From: Armillaria gallica
Lineage: Eukaryota > Basidiomycota > Agaricomycetes > Agaricales > Physalacriaceae
Length of the DNA: 64,000 nucleotides
Assembly (NCBI GenBank): GCA_037576215.1
Contig: JBANDB010000007.1
Coordinates: forward strand, 4,433,001-4,497,000
Reading direction: 5' to 3'
Below are positions 21,892 through 33,884 of this stretch, piece by piece. The position numbers and the translations under genes were made by a program. Within the stretch, counting starts at the first letter, position 1; every line of letters begins with the position of its first letter. Under the pieces are notes generated by a model, which had not been told where the DNA came from, did not search any database, and saw only the letters and a program-made list of their open reading frames with translations.

Positions 21892-24443
21892 TCACTGCTG
21901 TTCAAGCGGAAGGGCGTCGTAAGTAGGGCACAAGGTATTCCAAGCAGCATCTGGATGGATTTTCTCCGCAGCCGCAGCAGGGGAGGCCAACATGACGGTG
22001 GCGAGGCCGGCTTGCATGTGCCAGAAGATATGACAGTGGAAGAACCATGGTCCTAGAAGAAAGCGCACAATCCGTCAAATACATACAAAAAAATAAGCAA
22101 TCAAAACTTGCCGGGTCTGTCAGTCCTGAAACGGATGATGCTACCAGCAGCACCAGCAGCTACGGTGTCGCGCTTGATAGGATCCACAGTATTGATCTCT
22201 TCGGTGGTGTTAGACTTGATGACCCAGAAGTCCATCTAAACATAGAAGAACATAAAATTGTTGGATCACGGATAGCGAAAAAGAACATACACCGTGCATG
22301 TGAATAGCTGTAGATAGGCAAGACTGAGAAGCCATACAGCGAGGGAAGAAACAAGTAGCTCACGGTGTGCATCATCATCATCGCTGTTCATAATATGTTA
22401 GCGACAGGTCTAGATACAGTTGGAAATAACCTTACTTGGCTGGGAACTCAATCTGGATAGTAGAGTTGGCAGGAAGAACGAATGTGTTCTCTGTCTCATT
22501 GAAGTCTGCGGCAGTCGTGGCGCCATCAAGAACTTTCATGAGGGTGGGCACCGCGGGTGGAAGGTACGAAACTCCGTTAACGTTCCAAATGGCTTTTCCG
22601 GCAGTGACGACGAACTCCAGGGTGATGTTGACATCCGCGGGAGGTGCCTGTGGAATAATCTTATAATGCGGTCAAAGAGAGATGTAGTGGCCAAAACACA
22701 CAGGTTCGGGATGGAGGGGACGGAGATGGCCCTCGACCAATGGAGTACCGTCGACGGGACCTAAAGTCATGGGGGTTGTAGGATCAACTTTCCGAGCTCC
22801 CTCGTACCGCAAAATAGCTCGGGACAAGGTAGCATTCTCTAGAGTTGACGGTGAAACGTGACCGCTTGCATAAAAATTACACTCACGATTCAAGTTTCTC
22901 GCAGGACTTCCACCGACCTGCGGAGGAATGAAGCTCAAGAGCGAGATTGATTCTCGGAAAACTTACATAGGGCGCATTGACCCAGTAATTGCCGATTCGT
23001 TGGTCAGCTTTCACCTGTTACAGCAACATTCAGCATGCGTAAAATGATTAACAGTAATAGTGCTTACCACGACAGAATATCGCTGCCCTGCCAACATCTC
23101 GATGCTGTCAACAACAGAAGGCTGCAATTCCTGGCCATCAGCTTCAATGACCTGTATCAAAGTGAGTACGTTGGCCTTATAGACTGGGGGGGCAGCAGAC
23201 CGTCATAGTGTGGTTGTCGATGGAGAAAGTAAAAACATTCCGCGCCGACTCGTTGATGATACGGAATCGGTATCGCTTGCCAAACTTAACATTAATAACA
23301 GACCAGTCAACCTCAGGACCGCCGTTGTAGCGTCCAACACCATTGACAGTGCCGGAATCAGATACTCTAGCAAAAGAGCGCAATCAGAGCTAAATCGGGA
23401 CAAAATGAGAGAAGGCGCACGGGATAATACCTGTGGCGGCGAATTGCTCGAACATAGGCAAGGTGCTGTTGTGCCACCAGTCGCCGAGTTGGACGATCTA
23501 GGATGACGGATTAGTGCGGTGAAATATCGGGAGATGAGGTCTCTACCGTTGACTCATCGTCGACATCATACAAATGAGCCAATGGGTCATTTGGATCTGG
23601 ATTACTAGTTTCAGTCTGCGAAGAAGATGAGGAAAAGGAGATGGAAAACCGTAAATGATCAATGGGCCCCGGAATCCCTACGATGGATCAGAATGAGCAA
23701 TTCAAAAAACAATGGAGCGTACATCGAGATATTGGAGGCTCAATTGACTGTATAAAAAGCATAAATACACACCTTTGACTCAAAGAACGACACTTACCTG
23801 TGATACCAGTACGTTCCCGTCTGACCGAATTCGCTGAGGTCAACAGTGTACGTGAAACTGTTACCGGGTGCGAGAGGGCAAGTGGTGACAAAAGGACTGC
23901 CTTCATTCCACAAGTTCTCTGTAGTGTAGAAGATTCCATCCAAGTCCTGTTTCGCATAATAAACTCTTACGGGATGCAAAAAGATATAGAAATGCACACT
24001 GACCAGAGAAGTAGACACACGCATGGAAGTATCGACCTAAAAAACACATGAGCACTTGGGACACCCAAAAGAACACTGAAGAACGAACCAAGTCATTGTT
24101 AAGTGTGATAGACAAAATATCGTTCTTGTTAACCAAAACTGGGGGTCCAGGATATCTGCCAGCAATGGGTTAGCCCCAAAAATTTAAATGAATGTTCTAC
24201 TTACGTTCCATTGGCGACAACCGTGCCTATGGGGTATTGAAACGTTAGCTGTACCAGGGACTAGGGATTCCTCTTACTTCTGAGGTGGCCATCGGGCGCC
24301 AAAGCGTTGTTGACAAGGTCGATAGTGAACTCCTTCAAGCGACCGTTAGCAGGCTTGCCAGCCCTTGGTTCGACGACAACGCCAGCTGCAGGATGGAGTC
24401 GCAAGAGTGAAAGGATAGTAAACGATGCGAGCAAAGAAAGCAT
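21892..24443 (-). CDS. Laccase-like multicopper oxidase with altered copper ligands
   Basis: Nineteen exons (24443-24278, 24226-24205, 24155-24089, 24036-24004, 23946-23798, 23747-23723, 23677-23650, 23596-23547, 23497-23431, 23364-23201, 23151-23068, 23014-22967, 22917-22887, 22838-22702, 22647-22436, 22383-22364, 22307-22291, 22235-22112, 22052-21892) give 534 aa in one frame with a signal peptide. Three cupredoxin domains are recognisable. Motif L1 is SLDLDGIFY (D97, D99) where laccases have HWHG; L2 is WYHSQLSLQYLDGFRG (Q147 for His, L153 for Cys); L3 is HPIHMHGM; L4 is HCHIFWHMQAGL. Hence type-1 ligands (H434, C488, H493) remain, but three of eight trinuclear-cluster histidines are lost. 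The last intron has a GC donor. A normal laccase couples phenol oxidation to four-electron oxygen reduction; this protein probably cannot do the second step. It could instead be a non-enzymatic or altered-function relative. Confidence 0.9.
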
Positions 24444-24476
24444 GGTGAGCTGAATATGCCTAGACGACCATTCGAA

Positions 24477-24484
24477 TATTTATA
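24477..24484 (-). promoter_or_regulatory. TATA box of the laccase-like gene
   Basis: TATAAATA on the coding strand lies 34 bp upstream of the ATG, implying a very short leader. Its presence suggests the gene is still transcribed. Confidence 0.55.
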
Positions 24485-25652
24485 CAACCCGACTTGTAGA
24501 GAATTCACATTCCGTTGCGAAAAGCCAGGTGAGGCATTATGCCCGGAGCCGAATGGTGTGGGATATGTGAGCGACTAAAACAATGGCCATACCACGAAAG
24601 ATTCACCCGGTCGAGCTGGAATCAAATAATGCCCTGATAATATCCCACCATCGTGAGCGAATGGTGGAGCAGAAAACGACATCGTTGGCAAATACTCTAA
24701 GAAAGAAGCCTTCATGGATTTGGCTAGTGATCGCGTGAGTTGTCAACTTGTTGAACGCTTTGATCCCGGGCCGGTTCAGCCCAAAAATTCGAGGGGGAAA
24801 ATTATGCGGCATGGGTCCTGCTCAAATTGAGGAAATCGAGCATGGAAGAGGTTCCAAGTGACGCGTCCGCTCTTCAAAGGTTTCGGCACTAAGAAAAAAT
24901 CAAGATGCGACCTAGGCCTAGAGACCTGAGGACGCGAGGAATAAGTCACATTATGATAGGGCAACACAGAATATTGAACGGCCTGCTCACGCTTCTGATG
25001 CCTCACTAGAACAGACCTATATCCAGCACGCATGTGTACACCCAATCGCATGAATGAACGTCACGAAGTTGAAAAATCCCCATCGTTTTCCCCAGCAAAT
25101 TGCCAACAGCAATCCGTTCCACGCCAAGAATCCTTGGTATCGAGCAGGGGTCCTATCATCGGTCAAAAAAGTTAGTCCTCCCCATCGCCATCATTGCCAA
25201 GTCTCGGTCTTTCGGGATGATGTCGCAATAAGCATTTCACCTGCTTGAAGAGGGAAAGTCGAGCGAGGAACGAACGGGGGCGAAAGAAGAAATGCGTTAG
25301 GTAAAGAAGTCATATTTATAAGGATCGTATAAATAAGCAATGCTGAAAACCCAAATTTATACGGGATTCACGGCGCTCCACTGGTGAAAAACTTGGACGA
25401 GTTCAAGGATAGATGGGTGAGGAAGAACGAAATACAACCCACACACATGGGAATTGTCTCGCCGAGAACGTTGCCTTTCCCACACCATGTTGCCTTGTAA
25501 GGATGACCAAAACCCAGACTCCAAATCAATAGTTACATATGTCTTCTATACGTACATATATAGTATGTGTTTATGTGTAGCAGCATGACTCGTTTATACA
25601 ATGAACACCACTCCTGAACCGTCCCTGATGTGAAAAAGTATGTATACAACCT
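24485..25652. other. Intergenic between the laccase-like gene and the hydrolase gene
   Basis: No gene is supported; the frames present are short. It contains the laccase promoter on the right-hand side of that gene and the 3' flank of the hydrolase gene. Confidence 0.4.
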
Positions 25653-28600
25653 TCAAAGTTTACTATTACCCAGGATGGTGGGTGGCGGATGCTCGCCTGA
25701 CGTAGTTCCCTTCATCCTCGTAATCGGAGCCAGCTTCCTCTTGACATCCCTCAAAATCGTCGTCTTAGGATGCCACTCTTTGAATGCATCTCTCAGGCTC
25801 AGAAACTCTCCTTCGAACAACCGTTGAACAGAGGGATCTGCAATGAGATCTCGGAGGGACCACGGAATCTGCGCGTACGTTGATCAATAATAGTTTATTA
25901 CAAATGACAGAAAACAGACGGACCTCATAATCATTCTGCTCTGTTGCTGCATTGAAGTCATCCAGCTTCAGCTCAACTTGATTGGTATCGGTACCGTCGT
26001 CAGCTAGGAAGAGATAGTTTACGGCAAGGCTGTAAGCAATGTACAGTCAGGAAACACTGCAGCGACCCGTATTTATAGATGTCACTCACGCATACGTCCC
26101 CACCTCCTCATACGCTGTCGAGTGACCCACGCCATTCAGAGAGCCCGCAGTAGCCTCTGACAAGTGAGCAATCAGTCCCGAATCAGATAAACCGGTATTC
26201 AGGATTCGAAGAAGCAAAACGAGAAGATTTGACAGAAAATCCGACGAGCTATTAACGTAGAGATCAGAATAAGGAATCAACAAGGACTCAAAGACTACCC
26301 ACTGATACGCATCACCATCTATGTACACTGCTCTCAAGATCAATGGATGATTCACGTTTGTGAACAAGCCCGAGTACAAAGGGACGACTTGGTCGTTCAG
26401 TGACGCGATGTAAACCATTTTAGCCTAAAAACCTAGGTCAGCGAGCTGCGAGAGGGAGAACAAGAGAACGAGAGACACTGACACCATGGTCCACAACATT
26501 TTGCAGAGCGGAGATATACGCCTTCGATACGTCGCTCTCCGTGTTCTATAAAACAAACAGTTAGACACATACACCACAATCATAAATGCGCTACACCATA
26601 CCTGGAACTCAAACAATTCTCGCGCCGCCTCGCTCTCAAAGTACTGGAAGTATGGCTGGAAGAGCGAGCTAGTGCTAAGGTAGCGTAAGGGTCCCAAGTG
26701 GATACCACAGAGAGCGAGGCAGCAAATCCTCTGCTTTTTCCTGCCTGCTACAAGACCTGGCTCGATGCCGGGGGACAGCGGCTCCTGCTCGCCGGACGTG
26801 AACGAAGCGACAAGGTGACCTTCTCGTAACAGACGATCTAACAAGTGAGTCGACACCACAGACCCCTGAGAATGCGTAGCGACTATGAGGGCATCGCATT
26901 CATGCAAATCATCCATCCATTCTGCGTTGCTCGTCAACGAGGTGTATAATCTTGTTAGGGGGTTCATTAGAACATATCCATCAGAAAGGTATCCAGCTCA
27001 CTTGTCAACTCTACCACCAATCGTTCCCTCCCCCTCCAACGGAATACCTGTCACTTTCTCAAGTTTCACGTCATGCCTGGCTTGGAACTCCTCGAGTGCT
27101 TGAAGCGTCATCGAGACAAACTTGGGAGAGGTGCCTGTGGGCTAATGAAACAAAATAAGAGAACGTTCGATGGGCGAAAGAGATAGCGTGGAAAAGGTCA
27201 AGGAATGAACCTACTTCCCCAAGGACAGTCCGCATGATAGCGCCGGGAAACCATCCATGAATGCCAATGACAACAACTCGTTTACAACCTCTTAGCACAT
27301 CCCCCATGCCAGCTTCCGAAGGCGACTGCCCCTGGAGAACATCCCAAGCTCTCGGTAAACCAACACCCACATCCGCACTCACGTCTCTCTCCTTCCCTTT
27401 ACCTCCATCGGTGCTACCACCGAGAAGAAACCTAACTGTTCTTCCAAGCCTACTCGACGATTGCGGGGTAGCAGGAACGACATTACGAGGTGCCGAATGG
27501 AAGGTGTCTCGCCACGAAGGCAACACCAAATTCGGTGGAGGCGGCGTACGTGGTGCGACAGGTTTCTTGGGGGGAGTTGTTGCACCGGATGTTTTCTTGG
27601 ATGCAGAGGGTGGAATACTTGTACCAGACTTTGTCGACGGAGGTTTGGATGACACAGAAGGAGGGCGGGGGCCAGATGACTTGCGTTTCGCCGCCTTGGA
27701 CTTGACATCCTCCGAGATGATGAGTTGCGGAATCTCGCGCTTGTTCTCCCCATCCTTGCCTTTTGTTCGTGTCGGCGAAGGTGGCGGTGATCCTACGTTG
27801 GGTTTATCGGTCTGACCCGATTTCTGCACGTCCTCTTGCATCTGACTGTCCTTCGGAATCGCCTCGGGGTTGCCAGGGGAATCATCTTCATCAATGTCCA
27901 TAACCTCCATCTCTCCACTTGGCTTGACATCTTCTATGCGCTTGGCTCCTAATCTCGACGATGAAGCAGAGGAGAAAAAGGCAGCCCATCCCGAGCGGTT
28001 TGTGGTAATCGTTGAAGTTATAGGATTGACCTCTTCCTCTAGGGTTTCTTTCTTGCCATCATCTGCATCTGTCATAATTACGTCGTTAGGATTCGCGCTA
28101 TCCCTTGCCAGCGCCTCCTCTTTGACCATCTCACTGGGCGTCATACCCGTAGGCGCAGATTCGGTTGTAGTAGAGTAGTAATACCATGCCCATGGCGTGT
28201 ACCACGATGCCCGAGTGTCTGACGAGAAGATAGAAGACGAAGAGGGCTTGAGCCGATGAGATTCTTCCATCGCAGGTTCTTCTGCCGGCGTCGTGTCTTG
28301 TGATGCTTCAACAGCAGGTGAAGCATCGACCGGTGCTGACGGAGTCTCCTCAGCGGGAGTGTCTATGGTCGACGACAGTTCTTCTGTCTGCACGGGTGCA
28401 GCAGCTGCGGAATGTGCACTCCCACCCCATCCAACATAATCCCACCATGACGTTCGGTTCCCTGCTTCGTCCGTGCCGCTAGCCCTAACCACAATCTCCT
28501 CCTTGACTATCTCGACCACGGGCGCTTTCTCCGGTGATTCCTCCATTGCAGCTATGGTAGTTGCTGGCGTAGTCGTGGTAATCGTAATGTCGGTGTCAGA

Positions 28601-29940
28601 AGTGTCCGTACTCGCGGTATCGATTCCATCAGGCTCGTCGTTCTGTGCATGAGGATCCATGACAGCCGGAGCGCTAGCCATTGCCTCCTCTAAAGGGACT
28701 TTGGGCCTTCCCAGGAGAGGAATACTGATGGTAAATCTGCTACTCGAGGGATTTAGTGAATCGAGTCTGGCACGTTTACCATCGCTGACGCTCTCCACTC
28801 TAGGTCTCTTGGGAGGACTTTCAGGGCTGCGTAGAGGCGAAGTAGACAATGCAGGAACGTCCTCGTCGATTGATGATGGAATGGAACGTGCAGATGGAGG
28901 CGAAGCCGATACGGACGCACCAAACCACGATCGACGCGAAGCAGTGACCGTGTCAACCGGCTGTGAGGGCATTGGCTGAGGCGGAGAAGGTGTCGGGACC
29001 GCTGATGGTTCCACCTCTGGTACGGTCAATGGCTGAGGCTTATCTTCTTCAGACTTCGGAGGTTCTAGTACATCCTTTGCATCACAGTTCTGTTGTTCGT
29101 GGCTCGAATCACGCATAACAGTGTCCTCGTCGATTCTTAAGCTCGCCTCCCGTAGATTGCTCTCCACGAAGACTCGACTTTCCTTCGCTTTCTCTCGTCC
29201 CCGGGAGCGTCCTAAGGAACCAAACCAGGAAGTTCGGGGTGGAGAGGAAGGTATGGTGGGGAATGGGATGGTGCCGACGGACTGTGCAGGTGCCGGAACG
29301 GTAATTGCCTCAGGGGGTGTATCGACGTTCCCGGCATGCGGTTCCAGCGTGTCTTCTAGTTGAGCATCTGGATCTGTGCTTGGCATCGATGTTGAAGTAT
29401 CTTTCTCTATCGTTACAGCTGGTAGATGCGAAAGTAAGAAAGTATTAGTCGCGTTTTAGCACAACCGCATACAAGCACATACCTGAAGGCGGCGCCGCTT
29501 GGTCGTTCCCTGGCGCCGTCGGCGGCGCTGACGTTGCGCTCGTGCTTGGTATTGGCGTAAGAGAGTTAGTAGGCGCTGTCGCTACCAAATGCCTTAATAT
29601 CTGAAAATGAATGCCTTGCTTGCATGAAAACATACCTTTCATCTCTGTACCGCTCTCCTGTGGCGAACTCGGCGAGTTCTTCTGTTCGTAGCTCAGTCCG
29701 CTGGGACCTGCTACGTCTGCTCCGATATCTCTAGAAAATCGTCTGTTTCTTTTTGAAGAAGATGGTAGCCCGTCAATGGCTGATCCAAAGGCGCCGTGCC
29801 CCCGTTCCGGCTCGGCGTGTACCAGGCTGACTCCTGGCTGCTGCTGTTCCTTTGCTTAAAGAGAGCGTCCTCCAGGCTGGTGGTCGTGCAGTGGACGAGG
29901 TACGCGTTCGAGTGGAGTGGGAGGAACGGCGGCTACTCAT
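25653..29940 (-). CDS. Large alpha/beta-hydrolase-fold protein with disordered N-terminal half
   Basis: Ten exons (29940-29832, 29779-29636, 29575-29483, 29418-27215, 27141-27002, 26950-26602, 26545-26483, 26424-26090, 26029-25924, 25868-25653) give 1,252 aa in one frame. Residues 1 to about 800 are Ser/Thr/Pro/Glu-rich and disordered, with repeated RTSWFG / RRSWFG / RTSWWDYVGWGG / RASWYTPWAWYYY aromatic motifs. The C-terminal domain opens with VVVIGIHGWFPGAIMRTVLG (oxyanion-loop HGWFPG) and has the nucleophile elbow THSQGS inside ALIVATHSQGSVVSTHLLD, then VYIASLNDQVVPLYSGL (probable acid-bearing loop) and GVGHSTAYEEVG (candidate catalytic His). This resembles a conserved, uncharacterised fungal family with a lipase-like fold; a substrate has not been assigned to my knowledge. 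The final exons end in a Lys/Arg-rich tail. Confidence 0.82.
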
Positions 29941-30726
29941 CGATGCATGAGGGTCGAAGGTGCAGTTGCAATGAAGGGGGTATATTGGTTACGTCATTGA
30001 CACGTGCGCTCCATTCCCCAAAATATCAATACGATAAATAAAGAATAAAAATAAATGACTGCATCTACTTATATAATTAATTATTATACAAATAAAAGTA
30101 GGTCAGTATGATAGAGGTGGTACTTAATTTATCCCTGGCGCACGGGTTGAAAGAGGGCCTTATATCTCAAATTATATACAGGCAATAAGCTCTAATCAGT
30201 TTTGAATCTTGGTTTTTGCCACCTGTGTCGGTTTACGTTGTGTGCCAAAAGAATATTTGTCGAACATTTGCGACGTGGTAGAATGTACAGTTTTTTCAAA
30301 AAAGAAAAAAAAGAAGTTATCTTACAATTTTGCGTTCCGGTTAAGACGAAAGGTGGCTCGGACATTCGGTCCAGGATGTTAAGAAGAGTTTCGTTGGCAT
30401 CAACAATGGCGCCACCTCAAGTAGTGCCTCCTACATAGACACATTCGGCGAGACAGGTCACGATGGCATCCGGAAATTACTAAAGCTCGACGAAGGGACA
30501 GCAGACGCCATAAATAGTCTAGACTGAGACGCCGACTAGACTGCCCGTGTTAGACAAGGTTGGAGCCAGCTACTGAGCGGATCCAAAGGAATGCACTCTA
30601 AGTACTCACTTTGAAAGCTAAAGGCGAGACAATCCGAGTACAGGCGTGCAGCCACCAGCAGAATGCACCGACGTGAAAGAAATAGATTAACGCAAACCCC
30701 ATACAAACAACCTTGACCTAGGAAAA
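29941..30726. other. Intergenic, AT-rich
   Basis: No gene is supported. The segment at 30,040-30,130 is strongly AT-rich, and A-runs lie near 30,295-30,315. Confidence 0.4.
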
Positions 30727-32029
30727 TTATTCCAAAATCGTACCCAAAATTTCTTCGCCGTCATTCCTGACAAGACAAGGGAGACCAAGTTCCTTCCGTA
30801 TAGCACCACGAGCCCTAAACACCTCCCAGCTCTTCTTCGTGTTGGTAATATCGCACAAAGCCATCGTCTTGGTTGCCGGTTTCTTCTTCTTGGTCACAGA
30901 AAGAGGAGGCGTGGATGTCCGCTTCGACGTAACAATGATCAGAGGAGGGGCATTTTCCTTTCCTGAGATTCGTGATAATGGTTTGACGATCTCCATACTC
31001 AGATGTCTCGTCCTAGGAGCGTTTGTGCCAACAGAAAGTAACGGACGCGATAGAACATTCTCCTCATCGACGAAAGGAACTACAGACCGGAATTTCGGTA
31101 CGCCGGAGAGATGACGACACGTAGACTCTTGCTTTTGCATATCAAGAGAAGGAGCTGGCAAATCTGCAGTGCTGGCGGAAGGCGAAGCAGGCGCTTTATC
31201 CACAAGAAGCAGCGGAGTCGGAGGAAGATCCTTGTCAACGAAGGGAAGAATGGAATTGGGGATTTCTGAGTCAAGAGTGCTTGAATGTGTGGTTGTTTCC
31301 TGTCGCTTGACGGACGGCGGCGATGGCACCGCGGAGATCCCATCGAGTTTGCTAGCGCGACACGGAGAAGAATCGTGTTTAAACCTTTCTTCACAATGAC
31401 AAGTGCCGGAATAGTCATTGCAGGCCGTGCGTTCCGTCTCGCTCGAGGGCGGGCATAATCTACACAATCTGGTTTGCGATATCCATACGCCATAGAGTTT
31501 GACCCTCCACAAAGAGCGACTTGGTGGTTGTACGGGACAATAACATCGACATAGAGTGGAGGGGCAGGCGGCGGTCGAGCAAGATTGTTCAATAGACTGT
31601 ATGACTCTGAAGAAGAGAAGTTTGAACGCGGTCGCGGGTAAGGACAGACGATTTGGTCTGCAGCTTGCCATAAGGACAGAGGAGGAGGCAAAGGATTCGG
31701 ATTCGGATTCGAAACGGCGGCACCAGGACCGAAATAAAATGAAGGATACGATTTCAAGGAGTCGATGGGGGTCGGGAAGATGTCGGATGCGCAAGAAGTA
31801 GATTCTTTGACGTTGACCTACATTTCTCTATACCATCAGTAAAGGCGAGAAAGAGCCCGTAACACACCTCAATGTCAGAGGCAGTACGCCGTCGAGAGAT
31901 AGATGTTCGGGTCATGTACCATAATGCGAGTGATAGAAGAACTAGAAGAGGCCCGACCAGGCAGCCAAGTGCGACCTTGAGCAGCATGGCATGAGCAGAT
32001 ACAAAATCAGTGAGCGTAGAAGTGGGCAT
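30727..32029 (-). CDS. Small membrane-anchored protein with a KEN motif (hypothetical)
   Basis: I do not recognise the family. Exon 1 (32029-31868) encodes 54 residues with one hydrophobic segment (MLLKVALGCLVGPLLVLLSL). A 50-bp intron leads to an exon from 31817 (VNVKESTSC, DIFPTPIDSLKSYP, PLSLWQAADQIVCPYPRP). The C-terminal part, read to 30727, is in another frame, so a second intron or a frameshift lies near 31,310-31,410; I could not fix its ends. That part carries two similar segments (LPFVDKDLPPTPLLLVDKAP and VPFVDEENVLSRPLLSVGT), a KEN tripeptide at 30952-30960 in SGKENAPPL, and ALCDITN, which resembles the core of a cyclin destruction box. A truncated copy lies at 7,550-8,023, also next to an F-box-like gene. 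Confidence 0.5.
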
Positions 32030-32216
32030 GGTAACGAGCGTGAAGTTTAATGCATACAAGCGAATGTGGGATGATGGTAGTAGGGAAGGAGGAGGGAAGT
32101 CCGCAAAATGTCCGAATTCTCAACACAAATGCCGATTCGGCCGAAAGGCGCCGAAGCAAAACGCCGCCATTCCTGCTCTCCAACTGCTCTAGCCTCTCGT
32201 CCATTGCTCGTTCAAG

Positions 32217-33123
32217 TTATATATTAATTAGGGGCCATCCCAGCCTGGCTTGATAAGACAAATCACTGTTGTACCGAAAAGTGAAAGTAGGTAAATGCCA
32301 CTGCAACCGCTTATATTCCCAGTAATGGTGGGGAGCAGCTAGCAACCTCAGTTCTAGGGATGGCATCCACGTACTCTGAGATCGTTTGGAAGCCATCCAC
32401 AAGCACCGATTGATACCATTAAGATCCCCCTGGTACTCACGCACATACGATTTTACGTAGGAATATAAGACACCACAACACAGCGTCTCATACTCCCCGT
32501 ATGCATTGGACCGTCGAAACAATCTCGTAGGACCTAAACCAACGTTGCGCAAGTCGGCGAAGGTGGAAGATGACACACTTAAGCGAGGCGAATGTGTCTT
32601 AATGGATACATGTATGTCCAGTCGCAAATACCCGTCTTCGCCTTCGTCATTATGGCAATCAGACAGGAACCGGTCGTAGCGAATGTGAATGGGAAGACCA
32701 CGTATTTCACTCTCTGAATAGCTGGCACCGCCGATGCGACTGAGCTGAAAGGATATATAAGGAACTTGAGGAAAAAGAGCTCCGAGGCCGATGTCGTTAG
32801 GTAGCGCCATGAGAAGGATGTAGACTTCCTTTACTACTCTTTCCCTTCCTTTTTCTCGGAGATCGACGAAGCAAGTGATAGTACGGGTAAGTATCATGGT
32901 AGATGATGGACTTTTGGCGTCCGGCTATGTTGCATAGGTAGTATATATAGGCGAGGCTGGGGATGTAGATATCCTGAGAGGCAATAGGGGCGTAGACAGC
33001 TTTCCATGTTCGGTTAATCCGGGGGCAAGTTGTCATGAAGGACTGTCGGACAACAGAGGGCATTTCCGAGTGCCATATTTCGTGAACGATTTTTTCCACA
33101 AGCTCTGGAGGGAAGGTGGCCAT
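32217..33123 (-). pseudogene. F-box-like family gene with 11-bp frameshift deletion
   Basis: The copy starts with MATFPPELVEKIVHEIW at 33,123 and matches the intact gene throughout. An 11-bp deletion after the codons for IIYHD (near 32,893) removes the start of LIPRLTRT and shifts the frame, after which homology resumes in another frame to the C-terminus at 32,217. The conserved 3' intron has shrunk to 21 bp (GTACGT...CTAG) and now reads through in frame. Without the deletion the gene would be full length. Confidence 0.82.
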
Positions 33124-33884
33124 GGTAAAAGGTTACGAACAAGTTTAGAATCGGAGACAGTGTCTCATGCAGGTAATATATTGGACCGTGCATTGGGGCA
33201 GCTTTTGTGCTTGTCGGTTTCTTAGGGATACCTGACCTGCGTATCTGTTTCCCACAACTTCACTTCAATTGTAGGTCAAAGCAAACGAGAGTCAGAAATT
33301 GCTTTACGGTGGCGTCAGCATCTGCCTAGCTATAGCCGAAGTACTCCCTCCTCGTCGCGATATTAGCGGGCTTGATAGTGCCAGTAGTGGTGCAGACGTG
33401 GCTACAACTCGGGACTTGAGAGCAGCAACGATACCTTGTTTAGAAATTGAAACGCTGACGTTAGCCACAGCATACGAGGGAATCAACAGTGAAGAGAATG
33501 GGGAAGATGAGAGAAGGAAGGGATAGGAAGGAGAGAACAATTCGGGAAGTGCTGAGGTTTATCATCAACTCAGCTGGTCCGCTTTTAAAGACGAGACCGA
33601 AATTTGAACCTGGTATGAGAAGACCCCATAAAAGTCGATGTCAAGCGTTCCTCAACTACTACTTCCTATTCGGATGAAATGATTCGAGGCCTTCGTCACC
33701 TGGGTGTTTTTGTCAGCGTGAATTTGTTCGAAGTCAAGTAGTAAATGATTAGACCAAATCATAGCGATTAGATTTGACAGACGCTGCCAGCTTGATGCTA
33801 AGTTCATTGCGTTTCTTCGATAATGTGTTTCATGTTAGATGAATCAAACGGGAGAAGTAATAACTCACACACGTGGAGTTGCTT
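33124..33884. other. Intergenic, no gene seen
   Basis: Paired open frames at 33,299-33,540 on both strands are short and featureless. Confidence 0.35.

Noticed and set aside
22236..22383. Loss of a fourth copper histidine in laccase motif 3 (HGM for HGH)
   Set aside because: The final His of HPxHxHGH is not a copper ligand; the three ligands H434, H437 and H439 are present.
23365..23650. Calling the laccase-like gene a frameshifted pseudogene
   Set aside because: First-choice acceptors gave stops, but acceptors at 23,597 (CCAG) and 23,365 (AGAG) restore YDPNDPLAHLYD and VSDSGTVNG in one frame with all other exons.
10987..24443. A secondary-metabolite cluster made of the FAD oxidase, dehydrogenase and laccase-like gene
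   Set aside because: They are separated by Ase1, a WD40 relic and an F-box-like gene, and no core synthase is present; proximity alone is weak.
27261..27815. 184-aa plus-strand frame inside the hydrolase gene
   Set aside because: It lies antisense to the long low-complexity exon of a fully closing ten-exon model and has no domain; it is a codon-bias shadow.
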